Below the pieces are notes generated by a model. The model worked only from the letters and a program-made list of their open reading frames with translations, had not been told where the DNA came from and ran no database searches. A stretch of DNA of 21,295 bases, taken from positions 1 through 21,295 of IMG/VR virus record IMGVR_UViG_3300032282_000982; one strand, written 5' to 3'. The DNA comes from a virus. Made by a program: the position numbers and the translations under genes. Positions 13,226 to 19,968 of the stretch are shown piece after piece (position 1 is the first letter of the stretch; every line of letters begins with the position of its first letter).

Positions 13226-13301
13226 TCCTTGATAGCTCAGCAGGTAGAGCAGGTGACTGTTAATCACCGGGTCGGAGGTTCGAGCCCTTCTCAAGGAGCC
13301 A
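13226..13301 (+). tRNA. tRNA-Asn(GTT)
   Basis: Acceptor TCCTTGA/TCAAGGA, D-arm GCTC...GAGC, anticodon stem GGTGA/TCACC with loop CTGTTAA (GTT), T-loop TTCGAGC, G73, encoded CCA. It starts eight bases after the lipoprotein stop. Confidence 0.95.
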
Positions 13302-13305
13302 ATAT

Positions 13306-13380
<75 letters not shown>

Positions 13381-13480
13381 AGTCGCTGGATTACTATCCA
13401 CTGGTTCCTAGGCCTAGTGGTGTGCGTACCAGTAGTGGGGCTGCGATAAACTAGCCACTATAAAAGACGCGGATGAATTT
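13381..13480 (+). other. Structured spacer between tRNA-Val and tRNA-Ala
   Basis: A 100-nt gap in an otherwise tightly packed cluster. It has two hairpins with related arms: CCACT (13398-13402) with AGTGG (13416-13420), and TAGT/GGCT-type pairing of 13433-13442 with 13453-13460. It contains CCTAGG and GGCC palindromes. No reading frame or tRNA fold fits; it could be a small stable RNA or tRNA remnant. Confidence 0.3.
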
Positions 13481-13556
13481 GGGGCTATAGCTCAGTTGGG
13501 AGAGCGTCTGCTTTGCAAGCAGAATGTCGGCGGTTCGATCCCGTCTAGCTCCACCA
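13481..13556 (+). tRNA. tRNA-Ala(TGC)
   Basis: Acceptor GGGGCTA/TAGCTCC, anticodon stem TCTGC/GCAGA with loop TTTGCAA (TGC), T-loop TTCGATC, A73, encoded CCA. Confidence 0.95.
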
Positions 13557-13649
13557 GTATCAGAGGACCTGGACAATAGTTTGGAGATTCTGAGCGGTTG
13601 ATCGCGTTAAATAGATCCGACGGGAGCCAAGGTTAGCTCCCACAGTTTC
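13557..13649 (+). other. Spacer with hairpin between tRNA-Ala and tRNA-Thr
   Basis: A 93-nt gap. A 6-bp GGGAGC/GCTCCC hairpin (13622-13641) lies just before tRNA-Thr, and TCAGA (13560-13564) can pair with TCTGA (13589-13593). There is no T-tract for termination and no recognisable gene. Confidence 0.3.
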
Positions 13650-13725
<76 letters not shown>

Positions 13726-13730
13726 TATTA

Positions 13731-13807
13731 GGCCTCGTAGTTCAGTTGGTTAGAACGCTAGCCTGTCACGCTAGAGGTCGACGGTTCGAGCCCGTTCGAG
13801 GTCGCCA
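13731..13807 (+). tRNA. tRNA-Asp(GTC)
   Basis: Acceptor GGCCTCG/CGAGGTC, anticodon stem CTAGC/GCTAG with loop CTGTCAC (GTC), T-loop TTCGAGC, G73 as expected for Asp, encoded CCA. Confidence 0.95.
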
Positions 13808-13808
13808 A

Positions 13809-13883
13809 GTTCCCTGAGTAGGATGGTAATACACAGGTCTGCAAAACCTTGAGAATCCGGTTCAATTCCGGAAGGGAACTCCA
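13809..13883 (+). tRNA. tRNA-Cys(GCA)
   Basis: Acceptor GTTCCCT/AGGGAAC, anticodon loop CTGCAAA (GCA), T-loop TTCAATT, T73 (the Cys identity base), encoded CCA. It begins one base after the tRNA-Asp CCA. Confidence 0.93.
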
Positions 13884-13885
13884 AT

Positions 13886-13960
13886 GCGGAGGTAGCTCAG
13901 TGGTAGAGCTCTTGCTTGCCAAGCAAGTGGTCGTGGGTTCGAACCCCATTCTCCGCTCCA
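13886..13960 (+). tRNA. tRNA-Gly(GCC)
   Basis: Acceptor GCGGAGG/TCTCCGC with a terminal G-T, anticodon stem CTTGC/GCAAG with loop TTGCCAA (GCC), T-loop TTCGAAC, T73, encoded CCA. Confidence 0.95.
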
Positions 13961-13982
13961 TATATAATAATAAGGGATGATC

Positions 13983-14453
13983 ATGAAACCGTTTTCTCTC
14001 GAAGAAGTAAAAGAATTCATTGCCGCAACTTCCGAAACAACATCAATCTACATCGGCGCGGACTCCGAGAGATATCGTGGTAAAGACGATAGTTGGTATG
14101 CTGATTATACTGTTGCTATCGTTATACACATGGATTCTTCACGTGGCTGCAAGGTCTTCGGTGATGTTACGACTGAACGGGACTTCGATAAACGACACGA
14201 TCGTCCCGCGTATAGACTGATGAATGAAGTCTATAAGGCAGCTGACATGTATCTCGAACTCGCAGAAGTCATCGGTGATCGTCACTGTGAAGTTCATCTC
14301 GACATTAATCCTGATGAGATGCATGGTTCTTCTTGCGTTATTCAACAAGCTACCGGTTACATTAGAGGTCTGTGTGGGTTCTCACCTAAGGTGAAGCCTG
14401 AAGCATTCTCCGCTTCATACGCAGCAGATCGACTCAAAGAGATTCTAGTATAG
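13983..14453 (+). CDS. DUF458/YkuK-type RNase H-like nuclease
   Basis: A 156-residue protein resembling the YkuK/DUF458 family of predicted RNase H-fold nucleases. The first strand carries IYIGADSER with Asp27, the middle has VHLDINPDEMHGSS with Asp107, and the C-terminus has KVKPEAFSASYAADR with Asp149; these three acidic positions fit a two-metal active site. ATG 13983 is preferred over ATG 13977 because AAGGG (13972-13976) is spaced six bases from it. The gene is embedded in the tRNA cluster, and the G of its TAG stop is also the first base of tRNA-Met. A role in RNA processing or tRNA repair is tempting but inferred. Confidence 0.75.
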   Translation: MKPFSLEEVKEFIAATSETTSIYIGADSERYRGKDDSWYADYTVAIVIHMDSSRGCKVFGDVTTERDFDKRHDRPAYRLMNEVYKAADMYLELAEVIGDRHCEVHLDINPDEMHGSSCVIQQATGYIRGLCGFSPKVKPEAFSASYAADRLKEILV

Positions 14454-14527
14454 CGCGAGTAGCTTAAAGGTGAAGCCGGCCGCTCATAACGGTCTGAGTG
14501 TAGGTTCGAGTCCTACCTCGCGCACCA
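14453..14527 (+). tRNA. tRNA-Met(CAT)
   Basis: Acceptor GCGCGAG/CTCGCGC, anticodon stem GGCCG/CGGTC with loop CTCATAA, T-loop TTCGAGT, A73, encoded CCA. The paired first base and loop suggest elongator Met; lysidine-modified Ile(CAT) cannot be excluded. Base 1 overlaps the stop of the upstream gene. Confidence 0.88.
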
Positions 14528-14531
14528 ATAC

Positions 14532-14608
14532 GCCCCTGTAGCCCAACTGGTAGAGGTGCCGGTCTTAGAAACCGTAGGTTGTCAGTTCGAATCTGACCAG
14601 GGGCACCA
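14532..14608 (+). tRNA. tRNA-Leu(TAG), short variable loop
   Basis: Acceptor GCCCCTG/CAGGGGC, anticodon loop CTTAGAA (TAG), T-stem GTCAG/CTGAC with TTCGAAT, A73, encoded CCA. The variable loop is only about five bases (AGGTT), unlike the long arm of normal bacterial tRNA-Leu. Confidence 0.88.
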
Positions 14609-14617
14609 AACACTAAC

Positions 14618-14694
14618 GCCCACGTAGCCCAATCGGCAGAGGCAGAAGACTTAAAATCTTCCGAGTGTCAGTTCGAGTCTGACCGTGGGCACCA
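14618..14694 (+). tRNA. tRNA-Leu(TAA), short variable loop
   Basis: Acceptor GCCCACG/CGTGGGC, anticodon stem GAAGA/TCTTC with loop CTTAAAA (TAA), T-stem GTCAG/CTGAC with TTCGAGT, A73, encoded CCA. The variable loop is five bases (CGAGT). It is clearly related to the preceding tRNA-Leu, suggesting duplication. Confidence 0.9.
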
Positions 14695-14695
14695 T

Positions 14696-14769
14696 GCCAT
14701 CTTGGTGTAATGGGAGCACCCGAGTTTGTGAGTCTCGGAGAGCTGGATCGTAACCAGCAGATGGTACCA
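14696..14769 (+). tRNA. tRNA-His(GTG), no G-1, A73
   Basis: Acceptor GCCATCT/AGATGGT with G1-T72, base -1 is T, discriminator A73, encoded CCA. Anticodon stem CGAGT/TCTCG with a T-T mismatch at 31-39 and loop TTGTGAG (GTG). T-stem GCTGG/CCAGC is perfect, but the T-loop is ATCGTAA (A54, T58). Confidence 0.78.
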
Positions 14770-14773
14770 ATAT

Positions 14774-14859
14774 GGGAAGACGGCGAAGTTGGAGAGTCGC
14801 GGGGGACTGTAAATCCTCTTCTTATAGATGAGTTGGTTCGAATCCATCTCTTCCCACCA
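14774..14859 (+). tRNA. tRNA-Tyr(GTA)
   Basis: Acceptor GGGAAGA/TCTTCCC, anticodon stem GGGGA/TCCTC with loop CTGTAAA (GTA), long variable arm around TTCTTATAGATGAG, T-loop TTCGAAT, A73, encoded CCA. Confidence 0.94.
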
Positions 14860-14866
14860 ATCATTA

Positions 14867-14954
14867 GGGGAGTTGGCCGAGTGGCTGAAGGCACCTCACT
14901 GCTAACGAGACATACCGAAAGGTATCATAGGTTCGAATCCTATACTCCCCGCCA
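14867..14954 (+). tRNA. tRNA-Ser(GCT)
   Basis: Acceptor GGGGAGT/ACTCCCC, anticodon loop CTGCTAA (GCT), long variable arm ATACC-GAAA-GGTAT, T-loop TTCGAAT, G73, encoded CCA. One A-C mismatch closes the anticodon stem. Confidence 0.95.
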
Positions 14955-14960
14955 TAAATA
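14953..14960 (+). promoter_or_regulatory. Possible late promoter CATAAATA
   Basis: CATAAATA matches the NATAAATA form of T4-type late promoters. It begins in the CCA of tRNA-Ser and precedes tRNA-Trp and the radical SAM gene. A short motif, so weak evidence. Confidence 0.25.
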
Positions 14961-14966
14961 CTAGGA

Positions 14967-15040
14967 ATCGGTGAAGTGTTACGGAAGCACATCGGTCTCC
15001 AAAACCGAGAGCGTGGGTTCGACTCCTACCACCGGTGCCA
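14967..15040 (+). tRNA. tRNA-Trp(CCA)
   Basis: Acceptor ATCGGTG/CACCGGT with one T-G pair, anticodon stem TCGGT/ACCGA with loop CTCCAAA (CCA), T-loop TTCGACT, G73 (Trp identity), encoded CCA. Confidence 0.9.
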
Positions 15041-15055
15041 CTCAAGGATTTTTTT

Positions 15056-16402
15056 ATGTTCTCTAAAGCAACGTTTTGTACGTTACCGTGGTCGACTATC
15101 TTAATCACACCATCGGGTGACTTTAAAGTATGTGCTTTTACCGGTAACGAAAGAACTACAAAAGATTCTGCTACAGATCATGGAATTGGTTTAGATGATA
15201 ATGGTGTAGTCATGAACATCATGACACATTCTATCAAAGATGCTATGAACAGTCATCTTCATAAATCAATTCGTCTTGCACAATCTAAAAATGAAAAGCA
15301 TCTATCATGTAGAGTGTGTTGGGATAAAGAAGAATCTCATGTACGCTTCATGAAGTCTGGTGCTAATTACGATGGTGTACAACCTAGAAACTTATCACAT
15401 CGTATAGGGCAGAGCTTCGCTAAGTTAAATGAATATGAAGGCGTAATCAATATTGAAGATGCACCTAATGTTATAGATAAAGATGGTAGTATCGATAATC
15501 TTCCTATTCATTTGGATATAAGATTTAGCAATCTTTGTAATTCTAAGTGTATCCAATGTAATCCACAATATAGCAACATGTGGTATTCAGACCACATAGC
15601 TTTATCTGGTTCCAATCAGTTTATGATGGGACCGGCGAAGTATACGATTAGAGCTGAGGGAAATAAATTAGTATCTGACATGCCTAAGTGGCATGATACT
15701 CCTCAGTGGTGGGATCAGTTTGATCTGATTAAATCACGACTTCGTAAATTGTACATCACTGGTGGTGAACCATTTCTTCAACCTTCTCATGAAGAGATGT
15801 TAGATAGGTTGATAGCTGGCGATCATGCTAAAGATATTAATATCTCATACGATACTAATCTTATGGCGATCAATGATCGCGTTATGAATAAGTTAAGTAA
15901 CTTTAAGTCAGTAAAGTTTGGCATAAGTATAGATGACACAGAGAAGAGATATGAACTAATCAGATTCCCAAGTAGTTGGAATAAACTCCAAGCTAACATG
16001 GAAAAGATTAAAGCATATAGCAACTTAAGTATCTTACTCTCTTCATGCATAGGTATATTTGATATATACGCACCATTTAGAATGTCTAAACATTTCGAAT
16101 CTTTAGGCTACAAGAACTTTACGTATCATCTCGTTCATTGGCCACGTTTGTATGATATTAAATATCTGCCATCTGATGTTAAGAAGAAGATCATTGATCG
16201 ATATAATGAGTCTGATCTAGCGACAGTACATAAGTCAGTTGTGGTAGGTTACCTGAAAAATAATATGAACGTCCCAGAAGAGCAATGTAAAAAGGTGATA
16301 AATCTTTTTATAGATAGAATGGATAAGCTCGACAAACTACGTGGCACTGACTGGAAAGAAACTATGCCAGACGTTGTCGAACTTCTAAAAGATTATTTGT
16401 GA
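15056..16402 (+). CDS. Radical SAM protein with N-terminal twitch-like domain
   Basis: A 448-residue radical S-adenosylmethionine enzyme. The CxxxCxxC cluster motif is Cys161, Cys165 and Cys168 (SNLCNSKCIQCNP), followed by the SAM-binding GGEP at 236-239 (YITGGEPF). The N-terminal 90 residues hold CTLPWSTILITPSGDFKVC and a second pair in CRVCWDKEE (Cys85, Cys88), resembling the twitch/SPASM-like auxiliary region of phage radical SAM proteins, here placed before the barrel. Substrate is unknown. ATG 15056 has AAGGA seven bases upstream and follows tRNA-Trp by 15 bases. The gene is visibly AT-richer than the clamp and modification genes, suggesting separate acquisition. It forms a cassette with the oxygenase and unknown gene that follow. 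Confidence 0.85.
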   Translation: MFSKATFCTLPWSTILITPSGDFKVCAFTGNERTTKDSATDHGIGLDDNGVVMNIMTHSIKDAMNSHLHKSIRLAQSKNEKHLSCRVCWDKEESHVRFMKSGANYDGVQPRNLSHRIGQSFAKLNEYEGVINIEDAPNVIDKDGSIDNLPIHLDIRFSNLCNSKCIQCNPQYSNMWYSDHIALSGSNQFMMGPAKYTIRAEGNKLVSDMPKWHDTPQWWDQFDLIKSRLRKLYITGGEPFLQPSHEEMLDRLIAGDHAKDINISYDTNLMAINDRVMNKLSNFKSVKFGISIDDTEKRYELIRFPSSWNKLQANMEKIKAYSNLSILLSSCIGIFDIYAPFRMSKHFESLGYKNFTYHLVHWPRLYDIKYLPSDVKKKIIDRYNESDLATVHKSVVVGYLKNNMNVPEEQCKKVINLFIDRMDKLDKLRGTDWKETMPDVVELLKDYL

Positions 16403-16409
16403 GGTGGTC

Positions 16410-16877
16410 ATGAACAAATTCATTATTTTAGATAACGTATTCGATGAAGAGACACGCATCGCTATTCGTGATTTTGAGTATGGACCGCCTCGCCCACAGA
16501 AGTGGTATGAATATGGTGACAGTCCAGTTCATGAAAAGATCTTAGATATCGCATCACAACACTTTGATCTTAGCAAGACTATCGGTTATGAGATGTGGTG
16601 TAACACACGCGCCGTAGGTTGGCACTACGATCACGATGAAGTCAAGTCTAAAGAGACAGGCTTCTTTATCTTTCCACCCTGCGCTATCGTTTACTACGCT
16701 GAAGTAGATGATCTCGACGGTGGTGAGTTTGTTACTAATGATATCACTTGTACACCCGTGACCAATCGTCTAGTAATGTTCAGCGGTAACATTCATCACG
16801 CAGTAAAGCCATACAATGGAATCAGAAAAGCGATCTCAATGAATCCTTGGGATTCTAAGATTGAGAATGTTGCTTAA
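16410..16877 (+). CDS. 2OG-Fe(II) oxygenase
   Basis: A 155-residue 2-oxoglutarate/Fe(II) dioxygenase. Iron ligands are His72 and Asp74 (GWHYDHD) and His129 or His130 (GNIHHAV); Arg139 (NGIRKAIS) binds 2-oxoglutarate. DLDGGEF and the strand RLVMFSG are typical of the phage prolyl-4-hydroxylase-like group. ATG 16410 is used because GAGGTGG lies just before it; GTG 16404 is in frame. It follows the radical SAM stop by seven bases, so the two probably act in one pathway, possibly a peptide, sugar or base modification. It is not closely similar to the oxygenase at the start of the window beyond the motif. Substrate unknown. Confidence 0.85.
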   Translation: MNKFIILDNVFDEETRIAIRDFEYGPPRPQKWYEYGDSPVHEKILDIASQHFDLSKTIGYEMWCNTRAVGWHYDHDEVKSKETGFFIFPPCAIVYYAEVDDLDGGEFVTNDITCTPVTNRLVMFSGNIHHAVKPYNGIRKAISMNPWDSKIENVA

Positions 16878-16882
16878 TATAA

Positions 16883-16958
16883 GCGGGGTTGGTATAGATA
16901 GATGTGCACTAGCCTTCCAAGCTAGAGAGGACCGGAGCGTTACCGGCACCCCGCTCCA
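16883..16958 (+). tRNA. tRNA-Gly(TCC)
   Basis: Acceptor GCGGGGT/ACCCCGC, anticodon stem CTAGC/GCTAG with loop CTTCCAA (TCC), T73, encoded CCA. The D-arm is weak and the T-loop is AGCGTTA (A54, T58). It lies five bases after the oxygenase stop, away from the main cluster. Confidence 0.82.
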
Positions 16959-16970
16959 TTAGGATAGATT

Positions 16971-17714
16971 ATGTTTACATTCTTTCATCGTAAGACAAAG
17001 ATAACTCTTGACTGCTTCACTATGATGAAGCCGGCGTATGAGTATACGCCAATCGTTCGAGCTTCAAAAACGTTTCCACAGTGGTGGAAAGATCTACCTG
17101 AAGTAGGACCGTTGACTAAGCAAAACGATGTGTGGGCTTTTGATAGTAACATGAAGAAGTGTTACGGGTTTCTTGAGCTCTATAAGCGTGGTGCAGTCAT
17201 TGAGAACTGGTGTGATTTATTCGTCAAAGTTTATCCAGAAAATTATGAGTATCATGTAAGCACCGGCGAGAAGCCAACAGCACATAAAAGAATAGAGTTT
17301 CTCGGTGGCTTCAACGACTATCATCACTTGAAACATTTGAGTCCTTGGCATATAAGAGAGAAGTCTGGCGCCCATTTCATGTTCATGGGTACCGAGTGGT
17401 CTAACGAGTTGCCCATCAAGATGATGCCAGGTGTCGTTCAGTACAGACATATCACCGGTACTCACATCAACATGATGCTTCCTAAGTATAAAGAACCGTA
17501 TGAGTTCACACTTAAGTTGGGTACACCACTCGTTCATATAGTTCCACTCATCGATGATATAAAGCTTGAGATTAAGAATCATCTAGTATCTGAAGATGAG
17601 ATGAAAAAGATAGGTCTCTGGGGTGGTATCTCATATGACGGTGTTAGAGGCTTAGAGAGAGTATGGAACAGGAATCAGGAACGGAAAAGTAAGTGCCCGT
17701 TTGGTTTCGGGTAA
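16971..17714 (+). CDS. Unknown protein linked to radical SAM/oxygenase genes
   Basis: A 247-residue soluble protein with no signal peptide or membrane helix. The N-terminus has ITLDCFTMMKPAYEYTPIVRA and then FPQWWKDLP; Trp and aromatic residues recur (SPWHIREKSG, MGTEWSNELP), with HIVPL and KIGLWGG near the C-terminus and a final KCPFGFG. I recall similar hypothetical proteins in phages that also carry radical SAM and 2OG genes, but know no function. ATG 16971 has AGGA at 16961-16964. It lies directly after tRNA-Gly, in the same AT-rich stretch as the radical SAM gene. An AATAAATA late-promoter-like motif overlaps its stop. Confidence 0.72.
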   Translation: MFTFFHRKTKITLDCFTMMKPAYEYTPIVRASKTFPQWWKDLPEVGPLTKQNDVWAFDSNMKKCYGFLELYKRGAVIENWCDLFVKVYPENYEYHVSTGEKPTAHKRIEFLGGFNDYHHLKHLSPWHIREKSGAHFMFMGTEWSNELPIKMMPGVVQYRHITGTHINMMLPKYKEPYEFTLKLGTPLVHIVPLIDDIKLEIKNHLVSEDEMKKIGLWGGISYDGVRGLERVWNRNQERKSKCPFGFG

Positions 17715-17720
17715 TAAATA
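17713..17720 (+). promoter_or_regulatory. Possible late promoter AATAAATA
   Basis: AATAAATA matches the NATAAATA type of T4-like late promoters. It overlaps the preceding stop codon and lies 65 bp before ATG 17785 of the barrel protein. Confidence 0.4.
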
Positions 17721-17784
17721 GATCATGATAGTTTAGTTATGAGTCTGATGATTAAAAGATTATCAAATCATAACGGAGACAATC

Positions 17785-19641
17785 ATGAGAAAGATATTAG
17801 CAGCGCTCGTTGCGCTGATTGCATTTGTATCACCTGTATTAGCTGACCAAGCTCTTATCATTGATGCTGGTTATAGTAATGTTACACAAAATGTTAAAGG
17901 TCGTCTTGAGGCCGCCGGTCACACAGTCACTGTAACATCAGATGTATCCACAATTCCGATGGGAACTGGTTCATACCAACAGGTGTGGGATCTAAGATAT
18001 TCAGCTGCTCTAACTTCCGGTGAGCAGACAAAATACCAATCATTTATTACAAACGGTGGTTTTGCTTATTTCGTGACTGAGAACCCAGGATGCTGTATGG
18101 CACGTAACAATTCTGTTGCTGCTCTCGTTACAGCATTAGGTGGTGGTTCAACGCAGATTGGTCCAGGCTGGGCAAATAACGTTGAGACCAATCTGAACAC
18201 TACTTACATGACCAATGGTATCACCGTTAACTACGCGGCGGTTGCTGCTATCGTAAACAGCCAAGGTATCCCACTCATCTCTGACGGTTCAGGTGCAGTG
18301 TCTGGTATGTCTTGGATCGGTCGTGCCGGTGCACTTGGTCAAGGTGTTACTGGTACCATCATTACCGTAGCTGACACTAACTGGTTAGATCAATCACGTT
18401 TCGTAGTCGGTGGTACGACTGCACAACAACAAAACGTACAAGCACTTGATGATATCATTAGGGGTGTTGTCGCCGGTACAGTCGGTGGAACAATTAGTGC
18501 GGCCGGTAACGGTGCTGCTGCTTCTAACGGTGCCGCTCAGCAACAACAACAGCAGCAAGCTCCACCTCCAGTTACACTCGTAAGTTCTGCACCTGGTCAG
18601 AGCACGGTAACTTCAACGACCGCTTATGGTAACGCTACAGTTACTAACCAAGTAGTTGATGCAAGCACAAAGAGTGGTAAGAGCTTGACTGTGTCAAGAA
18701 CAACTACACCCGTTACAGTTACACCTTACACAGTGACTAATGTAACTACACCGACTACAGTTAATACGTATAGTGATAACTCAACTACGACTACTAATGG
18801 TACACCTGTAACAACGACAACTTCAGGTGACGTCATCACCGTTGGCCAATCAACGACTGATTCAAAAACTATCTCAGCTTCTGCAACTGCAGACTCCATC
18901 AAAGCTAAGAATATGAATCTATTCTTGATCGATCCTCTGTCACAGAATGATGGAACATGGGCGACACCTTACGCTAGTTACATCTCATCAGTTGGTAACT
19001 ATCGTATGCACGGTGGATCGTTTGGTTGGCAGAAGACTGTCGATAACAACTCGTTTGGTATCGCCGGTAATATGATCTATGGAAAAGCTGGCAACCAACC
19101 GGGTTCACAGTCTGACTCAGAGTCTTACTCGGGTAATATGTACTTGCTAACTAAGCAATCGTTAGCTTGGTTGAAAGCGGTAGTCGGATATAGCTCGACG
19201 GATCAAAGAACTACGACTAGCATTCCAGAGTTTGCGATGTCAAATAGTTCTAAAGTTCGTCAGAACAACTACTACGCAGATCTCGGTGCTTACTCGGCCG
19301 GCACACTCTATGGCATCAGAGCGGTCGGTGGAGCTATCATAAACTATAGCACTCTGAATGCTACTGAGTTTGGTTCACCTTTACTTTCTACTCTACCTGA
19401 AAACGGTGGAACGACTAAAGTATCACCTTACTTCGGTGCTAGATATGAGTTTCAGAAAGCTTCTTTTGAGACTCGCATGTATACAAACACTGAGTATAAG
19501 AACGTTGTGACTAACAAAGCTTCTATTAACCAAGAAGTAACCAAGAACGTATTCATTAATGCGACTGTCGGTTACGATAAAAGCTTTAGTGAGAAGTATA
19601 ACAACACTTATGGAACTTTAGGCTTGAGAGTAGCATTTTAA
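17785..19641 (+). CDS. Secreted protein with autotransporter-like beta-barrel
   Basis: A 618-residue protein that appears exported to the outer membrane. It has a Sec signal (residues 1-20, cleavage after VLA), an N-terminal alpha/beta domain (21 to about 235; ALIIDAGY, then a TSGE...FVTENPG region with Cys103-Cys104), a linker with a seven-Gln run (252-258) and PPP, and a Thr/Val-rich repeat-like stalk (about 275-365). A C-terminal region of about 245 residues shows alternating polar/aromatic strands and ends GLRVAF, the terminal Phe being the BAM recognition signature. The layout of signal, passenger, stalk and barrel is that of autotransporters. ATG 17785 has CGGAGA upstream. It is unusual for a phage; receptor masking or host-surface alteration is inference. 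Confidence 0.75.
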   Translation: MRKILAALVALIAFVSPVLADQALIIDAGYSNVTQNVKGRLEAAGHTVTVTSDVSTIPMGTGSYQQVWDLRYSAALTSGEQTKYQSFITNGGFAYFVTENPGCCMARNNSVAALVTALGGGSTQIGPGWANNVETNLNTTYMTNGITVNYAAVAAIVNSQGIPLISDGSGAVSGMSWIGRAGALGQGVTGTIITVADTNWLDQSRFVVGGTTAQQQNVQALDDIIRGVVAGTVGGTISAAGNGAAASNGAAQQQQQQQAPPPVTLVSSAPGQSTVTSTTAYGNATVTNQVVDASTKSGKSLTVSRTTTPVTVTPYTVTNVTTPTTVNTYSDNSTTTTNGTPVTTTTSGDVITVGQSTTDSKTISASATADSIKAKNMNLFLIDPLSQNDGTWATPYASYISSVGNYRMHGGSFGWQKTVDNNSFGIAGNMIYGKAGNQPGSQSDSESYSGNMYLLTKQSLAWLKAVVGYSSTDQRTTTSIPEFAMSNSSKVRQNNYYADLGAYSAGTLYGIRAVGGAIINYSTLNATEFGSPLLSTLPENGGTTKVSPYFGARYEFQKASFETRMYTNTEYKNVVTNKASINQEVTKNVFINATVGYDKSFSEKYNNTYGTLGLRVAF

Positions 19642-19644
19642 TAG

Positions 19645-19673
19645 TTTACTTCCTCTCTCCATTGTGGTATAAT
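19645..19673 (+). promoter_or_regulatory. Promoter TTTACT-17-TATAAT inside inverted repeat
   Basis: -35 TTTACT (19645-19650), 17-bp spacer, -10 TATAAT (19668-19673). The -10 lies in the loop of the 14-bp inverted repeat 19651-19694, so transcripts starting near 19680 lack the left arm. Confidence 0.6.
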
Positions 19674-19694
19674 TATCTTTCAATGGAGAGAGGA
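19651..19694 (+). repeat. 14-bp perfect inverted repeat covering the RBS
   Basis: TCCTCTCTCCATTG (19651-19664) is the exact reverse complement of 19681-19694, with a 16-nt loop. The right arm contains the Shine-Dalgarno GGAGAGAGGA of the gene at 19696. In a read-through transcript the hairpin would hide it; in a transcript from the internal promoter it would be free. Confidence 0.8.
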
Positions 19695-19695
19695 T

Positions 19696-19926
19696 ATGTC
19701 TGCACAAATCATTAGCTTTCCCATAGAAGCTGATCAACTTACTATCTGTGGCGAACAAGTAAAACGACCTTACACTAAGAGTGACTACCTTAAGATCGTT
19801 AAAAGGTTCTTGACAGAAGAAGACTACAAAGATATTTGTGTAGGTATCTTAGATCATAAGCACTTCGAGACTCTCGGTAAGTCTCTCCAGAAGATAGTCT
19901 GGGCTTACATGTCTTACGAATCATAA
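19696..19926 (+). CDS. Small phage protein under RBS-hairpin control
   Basis: A 76-residue soluble protein starting at ATG 19696. It has a short N-terminal beta part (QIISFPIEADQLTICGEQV) and a helical remainder (YTKSDYLKIVKRFLTEEDYK, then HFETLGKSLQKIVWAYMSYE). I do not recognise the family. Its expression signals are striking: own promoter with a perfect -10, and a ribosome-binding site that upstream transcripts would fold away. This matches the logic T4 uses for gene e and soc, so timing of this protein seems to matter. Confidence 0.68.
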   Translation: MSAQIISFPIEADQLTICGEQVKRPYTKSDYLKIVKRFLTEEDYKDICVGILDHKHFETLGKSLQKIVWAYMSYES

Positions 19927-19928
19927 GA

Positions 19929-19936
19929 TATAAATA
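19929..19936 (+). promoter_or_regulatory. Late-promoter consensus TATAAATA
   Basis: Exact match to the T4 late promoter -10 octamer, in intergenic sequence 33 bp before a 31-codon membrane peptide and about 160 bp before the porin gene. Confidence 0.5.
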
Positions 19937-19968
19937 TAAGACCTCCAAAGAAATTAGAGCTTTTTATT

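Noticed and set aside
18541-18561. CAA/CAG run encoding seven glutamines
   Set aside because: Codons are mixed and the run is a short protein linker, not a notable DNA microsatellite.
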